Below are positions 7,747-14,924 of a stretch of DNA of 35,062 bases, piece after piece. This DNA comes from CAYGAW01 sp964347945 (GTDB taxonomy: Bacteria > Chloroflexota > Anaerolineae > UBA7937 > B3-Chlor), in the NCBI GenBank assembly GCA_964347945.1, contig CAYGAW010000121.1, positions 1 to 35,062 on the forward strand, in the 5' to 3' direction. The position numbers and the translations under genes are program-made. Position 1 is the stretch's first letter; each line of letters opens with the position of its first letter. The notes beneath the pieces were generated by a model. The model saw only the letters and a list, made by a program, of their open reading frames with translations. It did no database searches and was not told the DNA's origin.

Positions 7747-8121
7747 ATGACCAAGCCGACTCACCAAGATGCCAACATCATGCTTCAGCTTCTTCAAGTC
7801 TGGGCCGCCCTTGACATATCAGACGCAGTGGGATGGGTCTGGAGCCGCGAGTTCATCCCGGAATATGCGGAGTTCATCAAGAAGTATCCCGCTGGCACGG
7901 AGGAGTACCGCTACGCCTCGAAGGTGTGCATGTACCTCGAAAGCGTGGGTACTCTCTACAAGCACGGACTGTTCAGCGACGAACTGCTCTTCGACTGGAT
8001 GGCCGTGGACATCCTGTGGGAGAGAATCAACGGCTTCGCCCTCGGGTTGCGGGAGGCAGTCAACAACCCTGGCCTGTACGAGAACTTCGAGGCCATCGCC
8101 ACCGCCCAGAAAGAACGATAG
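7747..8121 (+). CDS. Helical protein, unknown function
   Basis: 124 residues, predicted all-helical and soluble, rich in Tyr, Trp and Leu (for example AVGWVWSREFIPEYAEFIKK and LFSDELLFDWMAVDILWERI). It faintly recalls DUF4760-type proteins but I cannot assign it. The ribosome site AAAGGAGAG before the ATG is strong. It follows the second M29 gene by 55 nt and is probably the last gene of that operon. No terminator with a T run is visible after it. Confidence 0.7.
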   Translation: MTKPTHQDANIMLQLLQVWAALDISDAVGWVWSREFIPEYAEFIKKYPAGTEEYRYASKVCMYLESVGTLYKHGLFSDELLFDWMAVDILWERINGFALGLREAVNNPGLYENFEAIATAQKER

Positions 8122-8343
8122 GTTCCTTCCCCGTCCTACCCGTTCTGAGAGTCGACTGAGTGCCCGCATCCAGTTACCGCCGAGTGGGCTGAAGGAGCGG
8201 CGCCTCGCCACGAATGCGCAATACGCCCCTCACGCCTGGGGCTAGTGATGTCCTCCGGCCCCTCAACCTGCTGGAGCCGCGAACGGGCGTCTCGACCTTG
8301 GCGCGGGGATGCTTGCCGTCGGCAACTGTCGCACTGCGCCGAT
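8122..8343. other. Intergenic, no gene seen
   Basis: About 220 bp after the 124-residue gene and before the promoter at 8344. A weak hairpin (GCCCC at 8225-8229 with GGGGC at 8238-8242) is the only structure seen. Frames crossing it on both strands lack ribosome sites and family-like sequence. Confidence 0.5.
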
Positions 8344-8372
8344 TTGACAGATCCTCCCAGGGATGGTATAAA
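8344..8372 (+). promoter_or_regulatory. Strong sigma70-type promoter
   Basis: TTGACA (8344-8349), exactly 17 bp, then TATAAA (8367-8372), with TGG directly before the -10 box (extended -10). It is one of the best promoters in the window. Transcription would start near 8379, giving the acyltransferase gene a leader of about 140 nt with no structure I recognise. Confidence 0.7.
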
Positions 8373-8519
8373 GGCCGACTGTGACTGCTGGCAACCCTGG
8401 AACGCGAGCCTATGTCCGTAACTGCGCGCTGGGTTCCGGGTTCTATGTAACAAAGGCTGACCCTGAATCTTTGGCCTGCCAAGGCCACAGTGGGGTGAGC
8501 AAGATTGCGAGGTATAGGC

Positions 8520-9323
8520 ATGCAAATCGGACCGGGCGTCGCGCAGGCGATGTCGAAGTCGTCGCAAGGCGGACTCTCCGCTTGGCTCGGTGCCAGGCTG
8601 CTTTCCCTGGCGCTCCTGGAGCGCAGCAAGGCTGCTCGAAAACTCGTCGACCTGTCCATGAGAGGAATTCAGGTAGAGCCAATCCCCTCCTGGCTGCACG
8701 AAGGCCAGGAGGCCATCCTGGTCAGTAACTACCCCTCGGTCTCCCAGACCTTGCGGGCAGTGCTCAAGGTCGGCTGCCGTCTGCCTGGGGAGGAGTTCCG
8801 ACTGAAGGGGATTGGCCGGCCCGAGGTCATCACCCACGCCACCCCATCACAGAAAGCGCTGGGCGTGCCCAACCTGGTCTTTCCTGTCCACAAGGATGAG
8901 GCTGGGGCATACAGGCTCCAAACAGAGGTCATCAAGGAGGTTCTGTCCTTCCTGGATGGATCCGGGCATGTCCTGTGGATGTCCATAACCGGCAGAACCA
9001 GGGGCAACGGTCTGTTGGAAGGCGATGTAAGGACCGGGGCTGCGCTCTTCGCCATCAACCGGGGGGTGCCCCTCGTTCCGATGGGTGTGGTCACCCGCGA
9101 GAAGAAGGGTAGACTGCGGGCCGTGAAGATCAGATTCGGCGAACCGCTGGCCCCGCCCGACGCTGCAAGAACAGGCGAATTCGATAGGGCAGACTTCATG
9201 CTCGACTTCTCGAGGTTGGCCCTCTGCCATGTGGCCAGGCTCTTGCCCCCCGGGCAGAGAGGCGACTTTGAGGAAGTCGACGAGAAACTGGCGGAGACCC
9301 AAGGGCGCTTGGGCATCTCCTAG
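8520..9323 (+). CDS. PlsC-like (LPLAT) acyltransferase, degenerate active site
   Basis: 267 residues from the ATG at 8520, which has GAGGT six nt upstream; a TTG at 8505 with GGGGTGAG before it is an alternative start. The layout is that of lysophospholipid acyltransferases: an N-terminal helix, a strand-loop ILVSNYPSVSQT where block I (NHxSxxD) should be, a middle block around WMSITGRTRG where FPEGTRS usually stands, and the block IV strand GVPLVPMGVV. The catalytic HX4D pair is not visible, having become N-Y-P-S-V-S, and the FPEGTR motif is reduced to a TGRTRG loop. It may be an inactive or divergent relative; function is open. It has a promoter of its own (8344-8372) and converges on the nuclease gene. 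Confidence 0.7.
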   Translation: MQIGPGVAQAMSKSSQGGLSAWLGARLLSLALLERSKAARKLVDLSMRGIQVEPIPSWLHEGQEAILVSNYPSVSQTLRAVLKVGCRLPGEEFRLKGIGRPEVITHATPSQKALGVPNLVFPVHKDEAGAYRLQTEVIKEVLSFLDGSGHVLWMSITGRTRGNGLLEGDVRTGAALFAINRGVPLVPMGVVTREKKGRLRAVKIRFGEPLAPPDAARTGEFDRADFMLDFSRLALCHVARLLPPGQRGDFEEVDEKLAETQGRLGIS

Positions 9324-9434
9324 CCCCCCGCAGCTACGTCGCCTGTCCGTAGCCCACACCTCAATCCGAGAGCCGCTGGCTTTGGGCTTGCTGCGGGCCT
9401 AACCCTTGACTAGCAATCCGCGGAGTGTCCTCTC

Positions 9435-10256
9435 CTAGCTCTCCTCGTCGGATGCCCTTCCACGGCACATGGCCCAGTATTCGCAGTACTCGGGCGAGCA
9501 CTTCCAGACACCGGGATTGGGCACGAACACCCCAGCGGTGATGCCCTGCCACACCTCTCGGATCACTTCGAATAGAAAGGGGAGTTCGCCCGCGTGGCGC
9601 TGCGTCTCTATGACCTGGGCTGTGGGCTCTTCCATCGTGGTGAACACGTAGTGCCGGAAACGCATCTCCTCGCTGAGCGGGAAGCGCTGCTGCCTGAGCG
9701 CACCCACGTAGAAGAGGGGCTGAAGTTCAGCCAGTGCTCGTTCCTCGGACCACGTCTGCGAAGAAGTCTTGAAGTCTCCAGGCACCCCGTCCTCCGTGAT
9801 GATGTCGATCCGACCCACGACGGGGACGGGAACGTCGGGGACTTTCATGCTCACCCACTCCTCGATGTAAAGGTGGCCATAGGGGCTGACCAGCGGGCTG
9901 ACACCTTCTATGGTCTCCACCACGTCGGCGGTCTGGAGCACACGCAGGCCTGTCATGTAGAGCTCTTCGGGACTGTCCTGGCCCCAGACGATGTTTTCGC
10001 CCTCCTGCTCAACGCTCCGCGCCCATTCTGTATTCCAAATGTCGGCCAGAAGCGGAGTCTCCTGCCCTTCAGCCCTGCTGCGGATGTGGGCTTCGATTGT
10101 GTCGTGGATTGCAGTACCGAAGATCAGTCTGGCTGCGGTCGGCACTGGGATTCGGTCGATGTAGCGGAACTTCCAGCTGCGTCCGCAGGTGAGATAGGCG
10201 CTGACAGACGAGTAGCTGAGGCGACTGACGTGAGGACCCTCAACCTGTGGCGGCAT
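9435..10256 (-). CDS. Cas4/AddB-like PD-(D/E)XK nuclease with 4 cysteines
   Basis: 273 residues from the ATG at 10256. The nuclease core is Asp151 (VGRIDII), then Asp161-Phe-Lys163 (PGDFKT), then a Gln-Tyr-type motif (LQPLFYVGAL), as in the RecB-C-terminal / PDDEXK_1 family. One cysteine near the N-terminus (Cys24, AYLTCGRSW) and three at the C-terminus (Cys253, Cys258, Cys264; CX4CX5C) match the four ligands of the iron-sulfur cluster in Cas4 and AddB nucleases. Expected activity is ssDNA exonuclease or flap cleavage; no helicase or CRISPR gene is near. The start is uncertain: ATG at 10319 is also in frame, but it would place two palindromes inside the coding region and has no ribosome site, whereas GAAGGGA precedes 10256. 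Confidence 0.8.
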   Translation of the reverse strand: MPPQVEGPHVSRLSYSSVSAYLTCGRSWKFRYIDRIPVPTAARLIFGTAIHDTIEAHIRSRAEGQETPLLADIWNTEWARSVEQEGENIVWGQDSPEELYMTGLRVLQTADVVETIEGVSPLVSPYGHLYIEEWVSMKVPDVPVPVVGRIDIITEDGVPGDFKTSSQTWSEERALAELQPLFYVGALRQQRFPLSEEMRFRHYVFTTMEEPTAQVIETQRHAGELPFLFEVIREVWQGITAGVFVPNPGVWKCSPEYCEYWAMCRGRASDEES

Positions 10257-10299
10257 GTGCCCACCGTCCCTTCGCGCGGCAAGTTGCCGGATCTTGCCC

Positions 10300-10327
10300 A
10301 TGATATCATAATGGGACATCGATGTCC
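10300..10327. promoter_or_regulatory. Two adjacent palindromes, candidate operator
   Basis: ATGATATCAT (10300-10309) and GGACATCGATGTCC (10314-10327) are perfect palindromes separated by four bases, 44-71 bp upstream of the nuclease start and about 75 bp from the divergent MFS promoter. Their placement suits a DNA-binding regulator serving one or both genes. No regulator gene is adjacent. Confidence 0.4.
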
Positions 10328-10400
10328 ATCGCGGACCGACACAGCGGCGGCTGTTCGGCCACCCTTCGCACGGAAAGCCAGTGTTGCCGACAGCCATTCG

Positions 10401-10409
10401 TGGTATAAT
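10401..10409 (+). promoter_or_regulatory. Extended -10 promoter for the MFS gene
   Basis: TGGTATAAT is a perfect extended -10 element. The -35 region is poor (TTGCCG lies only 14 bp upstream). Transcription would start near 10416, about 75 nt before the ATG at 10492. Confidence 0.55.
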
Positions 10410-10491
10410 CCCGCAACCTCCGCCGCCCGCTCGGGTCTTCCTCGGAAGGCACACCCAGCAGGCACACGGCTGGAGACGTCCGGGTGCAAAC

Positions 10492-11727
10492 ATGATCACG
10501 AGGATTAGAAGCACGATACAAGAATACCCTCCGCAGTTCTGGATCCTGTTCTGTGGCCGCTTCATCGGCTCCGCTGGCGGCAGCCTGGTCTGGCCCTTCA
10601 TGACCATCTACCTCCGCCAGAGGCTGGAGATCCCCTTGACCACAGTGGGTCTCCTGTTCGCCATCAGTTCGGGCGTAGGCCTCTTCTCCCAGGCCATCTG
10701 GGGACCGGTGGTGGACAGGTACGGCCGCAAGTTGGCCATGGTGGCAGGGCTGTCGAACGAGATCATGATCATGCTGGGGTTCGCCTTCCTGGACTCGCTG
10801 GGTGCCTACGCCGTGCTGGTCGCCGCCAGTGGACTGATCGAGCCCGCCTCTCGTATCGGCTCCGACGCCATGATCGCTGACCTCATCGAGCCCCACAAGC
10901 GAGGTGGGGCCTACGCCCTGATGCGCATGGTCTCCAACGCAGGAGTGGCCATAGGGCCGGCCGTCGGAGGCTTCCTGGCAGAGCAGTCCTATTTCCTGTC
11001 CTTCATGGTGGCCGCTTCTACAGCCGCCTCCGTTCTGCTCCTGACAATCTTCCTGGTCAAAGAGACCAAGCCCGAGGTTGCGGAAGCCCGGGAGGTCGAG
11101 CGACCGGCCGGTGGCTACGGATACATCTTCCGCGATTTCTACTTCCTGGCCTTCTGCGGGGCATCCGTCCTGCTGTGGATGGCCTACGAGCCCTTCATGC
11201 AAATCCTGCCCGTGTACATGAAGGAGGGCTTCGGCATACTGGAGAGTCGCTTTGGCGCGATCATGATGGTCAACGCCCTGATGGTCGTCTTCTTCCAGTT
11301 CGCCGTAACCAGGGTCACGGAGAGATACCCTGACACCTACGTGATGGGCGTAGGCGCCTTCTGGACCGGCCTTGGTGCCCTGGGCGCCGCCCTTTCCGGC
11401 AACTTCTGGGGCTTCCTGTTGGCCATGATCGTCCTCACCATCGGCGAGTTGATCTGGGCCCCCACTGCTATCACCTTTGTAGCCAGGGTTGCTCCCATAG
11501 ACATGCGAGGTAGATACATGGGCGTCTATGGGATAGTGGGAGGTATCTCCTGGGGTGTCGGACCCATCCTCAACGGAGCCTTCTACGACAACGTCGCCCC
11601 AGTCTCCGTATGGTATCTGTCCCTGACGGTGGCGATGCTCTCTACCTTGGCTTTCCTCCTCATCGGAAGGATCGCTGCGCTCTCGCCCCAGCCCAGTACT
11701 GCAGGAGACCCCGAGGCAACGGAGTAG
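10492..11727 (+). CDS. MFS transporter
   Basis: 411 residues with about 12 transmembrane helices. The family signature between helices 2 and 3 reads GPVVDRYGRK, and helix 5 carries the antiporter-type GxxxGPxxGG motif (GVAIGPAVGGFLAEQ). Both point to a proton-driven efflux pump of the drug:H+ antiporter type; the substrate is unknown. ATG at 10492 starts MITRIRSTI, just before the first helix; the upstream codons to 10381 are Pro/Gly-rich and unlikely to be translated. The ribosome site is weak. It is transcribed divergently from the PD-(D/E)XK nuclease and ends ahead of a strong hairpin at 11823-11848. Confidence 0.9.
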   Translation: MITRIRSTIQEYPPQFWILFCGRFIGSAGGSLVWPFMTIYLRQRLEIPLTTVGLLFAISSGVGLFSQAIWGPVVDRYGRKLAMVAGLSNEIMIMLGFAFLDSLGAYAVLVAASGLIEPASRIGSDAMIADLIEPHKRGGAYALMRMVSNAGVAIGPAVGGFLAEQSYFLSFMVAASTAASVLLLTIFLVKETKPEVAEAREVERPAGGYGYIFRDFYFLAFCGASVLLWMAYEPFMQILPVYMKEGFGILESRFGAIMMVNALMVVFFQFAVTRVTERYPDTYVMGVGAFWTGLGALGAALSGNFWGFLLAMIVLTIGELIWAPTAITFVARVAPIDMRGRYMGVYGIVGGISWGVGPILNGAFYDNVAPVSVWYLSLTVAMLSTLAFLLIGRIAALSPQPSTAGDPEATE

Positions 11728-12020
11728 GGGTTGCCCGCACAGCCAACCCCCTCGCACACTGGGAGCCGATTGATTTGTGAGGAAGCGAGCCTTCGCACGT
11801 CTGCAGGAGGCTTCAGACGAGCAGGAGGCGGGCATCTGCCCGCCTCCTCGGTACACCTGTTGACTCCGACCTGCACCCCACGCTCTTGGGAGCAGTAGGC
11901 ACCCACCTGCCTCGGGAGCGCCTGTCCTGAGAATAAGATGAGAGGCTGGCCCTTTTCCCTGATCAAATGACGCGACTGGCTATGCTGCAAACTAGGTGGG
12001 AGGGGGCCAGCCCTGCTAGC
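11728..12020. other. Convergent intergenic region with three dyads
   Basis: About 290 bp between the MFS gene and the convergent 70-residue gene. Besides the hairpins at 11798-11848, GGCTGGCCC (11944-11952) is repeated inverted as GGGCCAGCC (12004-12012), 51 bp apart. On the minus strand this long stem would lie just past the stop of the 70-residue gene and is followed by the T-rich TCATCTTATTCTC. No gene is visible. Confidence 0.4.
11798..11848. terminator. Twin hairpins between convergent genes
   Basis: First hairpin: CGTCTG (11798-11803) with CAGACG (11814-11819). Second: an 11-bp perfect stem, AGGAGGCGGGC (11823-11833) with GCCCGCCTCCT (11838-11848), around the loop ATCT. Neither is followed by a T run, so this is either a factor-dependent terminator or mRNA 3'-end protection for the MFS transcript. 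Confidence 0.45.
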
Positions 12021-12233
12021 TTAGTGCGGCCGCCAATACTCTGGTGGAACCTCCTCCTTCGGGCGCTCAGGACTGTCTTTCATGACGATCGAGAAAGGTT
12101 GACAGGTCTTGAGCACGTACCCCTGGTGTTCCAGGTCCTCCAGTGTCTTGGAGAACCTGGTCAGGTTGTCTCTGAGCAAAGCCAGGCTGTCAGCGTTGTC
12201 AGCCAGCCTTACGGTGATGATTCGGTCACCCAT
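12021..12233 (-). CDS. Small soluble protein, unknown function
   Basis: 70 residues: MGDRIITVRLADNADSL, a helical middle, then a charged tail ending PPEYWRPH. It is probably a small ferredoxin-like alpha-beta protein or helical partner protein; I do not recognise it. Support for a real gene is good for its size: AGAGGAG just before the ATG and a near-consensus promoter (12286-12314) about 50 bp upstream. The N-terminal strand VRLADNADSLALLRDNLTRF recalls small regulatory or anti-sigma-like folds, but that is only an impression. It is transcribed alone. Confidence 0.65.
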   Translation of the reverse strand: MGDRIITVRLADNADSLALLRDNLTRFSKTLEDLEHQGYVLKTCQPFSIVMKDSPERPKEEVPPEYWRPH

Positions 12234-12285
12234 TTCTCCTCTTTTTTCCCCTTTCGGCTGGTGAACAAGCCGCTTTCAAAAACAT

Positions 12286-12314
12286 ATATTAACATAAAAT
12301 TGCTCAGTTGTCAA
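12286..12314 (-). promoter_or_regulatory. Near-consensus promoter for the 70-residue gene
   Basis: On the minus strand a perfect TTGACA (12309-12314), exactly 17 bp, then TAATAT (12286-12291), preceded by TGT (extended -10). Transcription would start near 12279, giving a leader of about 45 nt. The promoter lies in the most AT-rich spot of the region. Confidence 0.75.
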
Positions 12315-12544
12315 GTACCCCCACAACCTGTAGTGGGCTGCCTGTGTATACACACTAGAGCGCCGAATCTTCCGGAGGTTCAGAGCCTTCGGGACCCAGT
12401 CTACCAAGGGGATAGTCAGAGCGCGGGGTGACGCGTGGACAAGCGGGCGAGATCCCCTCCCCGGGTCCCTTCCATGTAGGGAGAGGGGAATCCGCTCCCT
12501 CGTGACCCGACGCCGAGAGACGAAACCAGGCCAGCTACGAGCAA
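12315..12544. other. Intergenic region with a 12-bp palindrome
   Basis: TGTGTATACACA (12343-12354) is a perfect 12-bp palindrome about 30 bp upstream of the -35 box of the 70-residue gene and may be an operator. Further on, an imperfect hairpin joins CCCCTCCC (12454-12461) and GGGAGAGGGG (12479-12488) just past the stop codon of the glycosidase gene. No gene is visible. Confidence 0.4.
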
Positions 12545-13792
12545 CTAGATCTTCAAATGGGGGAACTTTTCCCGCAAAGTCGAGAGGGCAGGATGGGGAA
12601 GACTCCTGTAGCACTCCTCTATGCGTGCCCGCGGTGAATCCGTCGGCTGCCCGCCCGTTTCATAGAGCGACATACCCGGATAGGAGCACGGCCCTCGCCA
12701 ACCATCGCCTATTCGCTCGGGCTGCGTCGTTAGCGACCATGGTCCCCAGCCAACAGCCCCGTTTCTCAAAGCAAAATCTATCAGCCCTGCCTCGTAGACC
12801 AGCCTCGTCGGCTCGTCTGGGTTGTGCCAACGGGGCGCCAAGATCCTGGAGGTTCCAATCTCTTCCATCACCACGGGCTTGTCCAGATTCATCGTCCTGA
12901 AGAGCTCAAAGTCCCAGTCAATGGGCATGTCGCCCACGCTAACGGGCCTATCGTACTCACCGGTGGACCCATCCCTTTCAAGGAGGAAGTCATAGCTGTG
13001 AAGAGTGATGATGTCGAACTCCTCCAGTTCGTAGACTGCCGCGGCGACCTCTGACGAGGGATTTCCAGGGTCGATGTGATTCATCCCCATCGTCCCCGTA
13101 GCGAGCTTTGTCTGTGGATCGAGATCCTTGATGAAGGCCGTTGCCTCGCGGTAGAAGCTCAGGAACTTCTCCGGATTCAGCGGAGTGTGAAGCTCGTTGC
13201 CCGGTTCCCAGGCAAAGATCACATCCTGTGCCCCGAATCTTTGGACGGTGGTAATCAAGGCTTTGACGAAGGGCAAATAGTTCTCCTTGTACCCTCCTTC
13301 GTACCAGGGCTCCAGGATTTCATAGTAGACCTTGGTGGGGTCGCCCACCTGAGGTGTATTTCCAGCATACTTCTCATCGCCGGGAACGGGACAGTGATTG
13401 TTCGTGAAGGCGATCATCAGCTTGATATCATTGAGCCTCAGAGCAGGAGCCAACAATGCTATCCTGGCGCCCACCTCGAACCCACCTAGCTGCCGGGGCA
13501 TGAGGTGATTCGCATCCGTGGCCATGGCTCTGATCACCTTGGCCCCCATGATCTTGTAGTACTCCAGTTGCTCCCACAACAGGTGCGTGGTAAAGAGGAA
13601 CTCGTGGTGGTTGGCGATCAAGCACCCGCCGTTCAAGAACTTGTAGTCTGGCTCCGCTAGGGGAAGCGATTGCTCGAGATTCCTGAACCACCAGGCACAA
13701 AGCGGACCTTTGACGAACGCGTATTCCAGGAACTGCTTCCTGGTGAACTGCGGCCCAGCCCGCTCTCCGCGGACACACTCCGTAGTTGTCAT
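12545..13792 (-). CDS. GH5-like (clan GH-A) glycosidase
   Basis: 415 residues from the ATG at 13792, chosen for the AAGGGGGAG site six nt upstream. The fold is a TIM-barrel glycosidase of the cellulase/mannanase kind: Glu200 in FAWEPGNEL is the predicted acid/base, HSYDF supplies the family's aromatic-His motif, and Glu311 in VVMEEIGTS is the predicted nucleophile. The N-terminal motif FLNGGCLIANHHEF and a His-rich loop (ANHLMPRQLGG) fit GH5-like relatives. There is no signal peptide, so the enzyme would act on short sugars inside the cell or on a cytoplasmic glycoside. Substrate is unknown. It is a single-gene unit with its own promoter and is divergent from the alpha/beta hydrolase. Confidence 0.8.
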   Translation of the reverse strand: MTTTECVRGERAGPQFTRKQFLEYAFVKGPLCAWWFRNLEQSLPLAEPDYKFLNGGCLIANHHEFLFTTHLLWEQLEYYKIMGAKVIRAMATDANHLMPRQLGGFEVGARIALLAPALRLNDIKLMIAFTNNHCPVPGDEKYAGNTPQVGDPTKVYYEILEPWYEGGYKENYLPFVKALITTVQRFGAQDVIFAWEPGNELHTPLNPEKFLSFYREATAFIKDLDPQTKLATGTMGMNHIDPGNPSSEVAAAVYELEEFDIITLHSYDFLLERDGSTGEYDRPVSVGDMPIDWDFELFRTMNLDKPVVMEEIGTSRILAPRWHNPDEPTRLVYEAGLIDFALRNGAVGWGPWSLTTQPERIGDGWRGPCSYPGMSLYETGGQPTDSPRARIEECYRSLPHPALSTLREKFPHLKI

Positions 13793-13831
13793 GGCTCCCC
13801 CTTTCGGTTCCCGCCATAGGGCTCTCACTGC

Positions 13832-13860
13832 ATTATAGCACCAAGTATCGAGGTTATCCA
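13832..13860 (-). promoter_or_regulatory. Promoter for the GH5-like gene
   Basis: On the minus strand TGCTATAAT (13832-13840) is a perfect extended -10 element with TGGATA (13855-13860) 17 bp upstream as a fair -35 box. Transcription would start near 13825, about 33 nt before the ATG at 13792. Confidence 0.65.
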
Positions 13861-14017
13861 CAGCCACTGATCGCCCCATCAAAGTGGGCCGAGCAGTCCT
13901 GCTTCTCAAGCGGCCACCACCTGTCGCTCCCTTTCCTCCAAGGAAGCGGGATCAGTGTCGCTCACGAGTCACCACCTCTGCTCGCCGCTGCCTTCCGATG
14001 CCATCTGACCTCGGCTG
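13861..14017. other. Divergent intergenic region
   Basis: This stretch separates the GH5-like and alpha/beta hydrolase promoters. Nothing beyond the two promoters is recognisable; frames on both strands lack ribosome sites. Confidence 0.45.
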
Positions 14018-14026
14018 TGCTATAAT
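14018..14026 (+). promoter_or_regulatory. Extended -10 promoter for the hydrolase gene
   Basis: TGCTATAAT is identical to the -10 element of the divergent GH5-like gene. No convincing -35 box is seen at 16-18 bp. Transcription would start near 14033, about 60 nt before the ATG at 14093. Confidence 0.6.
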
Positions 14027-14092
14027 CATTACGAGGCCTGCTCCTGACCTCGGAGGTGGTGGCTTCGTTCGAGGTGGCCGAAAGAGATAGCC

Positions 14093-14887
14093 ATGCCCCT
14101 GGTAGTGACCAACGATATCACCACTTACTATGAGAGCCACGGCGAGGGAAGGCCCATAGTTTTCATTCACGGCGCTGGCGCCTCTCACCACATGTGGCAG
14201 CCCCAGGTGGAGCATTTCTCTTCGGATTACGAGGTCATCACCTATGACGTGCGTGGTCACGGTCAGTCCGAAGGTTCAGACAGCGGGTATTCGTGCGAGT
14301 TGTTTGCCGACGACCTTTGTGCCCTGCTAGAACGTCTCGACGTGAAGAAGCCTGTCGTGTGCGGACTCTCCTTGGGTGGGATGATCGCGGAGGAGTACGC
14401 GGTGAAGTATCACGGCGACCTTCAAGCCCTCGTCCTCGCTGACACGGCCGCCTCTTCGGCACTGAACTGGAGCGACAAGCTCCAGAAGACCCTCTTCCCA
14501 AAGTTCGCCGTCAAGCTTCTCATCAGGCTGCTCAGCCGGGAGCGATACGCTGCCTTTGCCTTCTCCTTCTTCAAGGACATCCAGCCGGAGGTGAAAGAGT
14601 ACCTCGTCGAGGAGCATCTGAAGTTCAGCAAGGCAGAACTCCTCAAAGTCACCGATGCCATCTACGATTTCGGCTTGCTGGACTTGACGAGGATTACGGT
14701 CCCCACCCTTGTCGTTGTAGGCGAACGGGAAAGGAAGGCTGTGCTCGTCCATGCGGAGAAGATGCACGAACTCATCAAGGACTCATCCGTCGTGACCATA
14801 CACCAAGCCATGCACGCCTCGAACCTGGAGAACCCTCGACAGTTCAACGAGGCGCTGGAGGACTTCTTCTTGCGGTTGCCGGCATAA
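14093..14887 (+). CDS. Alpha/beta hydrolase
   Basis: 264 residues, the standard length for a single-domain alpha/beta-fold hydrolase. The oxyanion strand is VFIHGAGASHHMW, the nucleophile elbow is GLSLGG with Ser93, and the catalytic His is His241 in QAMHASNLENP. The acid position after strand 6 holds Glu211 or Glu213 (VVVGERE) where Asp is usual. RGHGQS is the typical motif before the cap. The likely reaction is ester, lactone or C-C hydrolysis; the substrate cannot be told. It is the first gene of a co-oriented run with the radical SAM protein 37 nt downstream, so the two may be co-transcribed. Confidence 0.9.
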   Translation: MPLVVTNDITTYYESHGEGRPIVFIHGAGASHHMWQPQVEHFSSDYEVITYDVRGHGQSEGSDSGYSCELFADDLCALLERLDVKKPVVCGLSLGGMIAEEYAVKYHGDLQALVLADTAASSALNWSDKLQKTLFPKFAVKLLIRLLSRERYAAFAFSFFKDIQPEVKEYLVEEHLKFSKAELLKVTDAIYDFGLLDLTRITVPTLVVVGERERKAVLVHAEKMHELIKDSSVVTIHQAMHASNLENPRQFNEALEDFFLRLPA

Positions 14888-14924
14888 CGTGCCACAGCAA
14901 GTACCGCGGGTACGGAGGTGCACA

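Noticed and set aside
8136..8837. Minus-strand reading frame of 233 codons opposite the acyltransferase start
   Set aside because: Low-complexity Arg/Ser/Gln-rich product, no ribosome site, and it overlaps a clear + strand promoter and gene.
10306..11856. Long minus-strand reading frame (516 codons) opposite the MFS gene
   Set aside because: It mirrors the codon pattern of the MFS gene; the product is Gly/Asp/His/Gln-rich with no domain, and it has no ribosome site.
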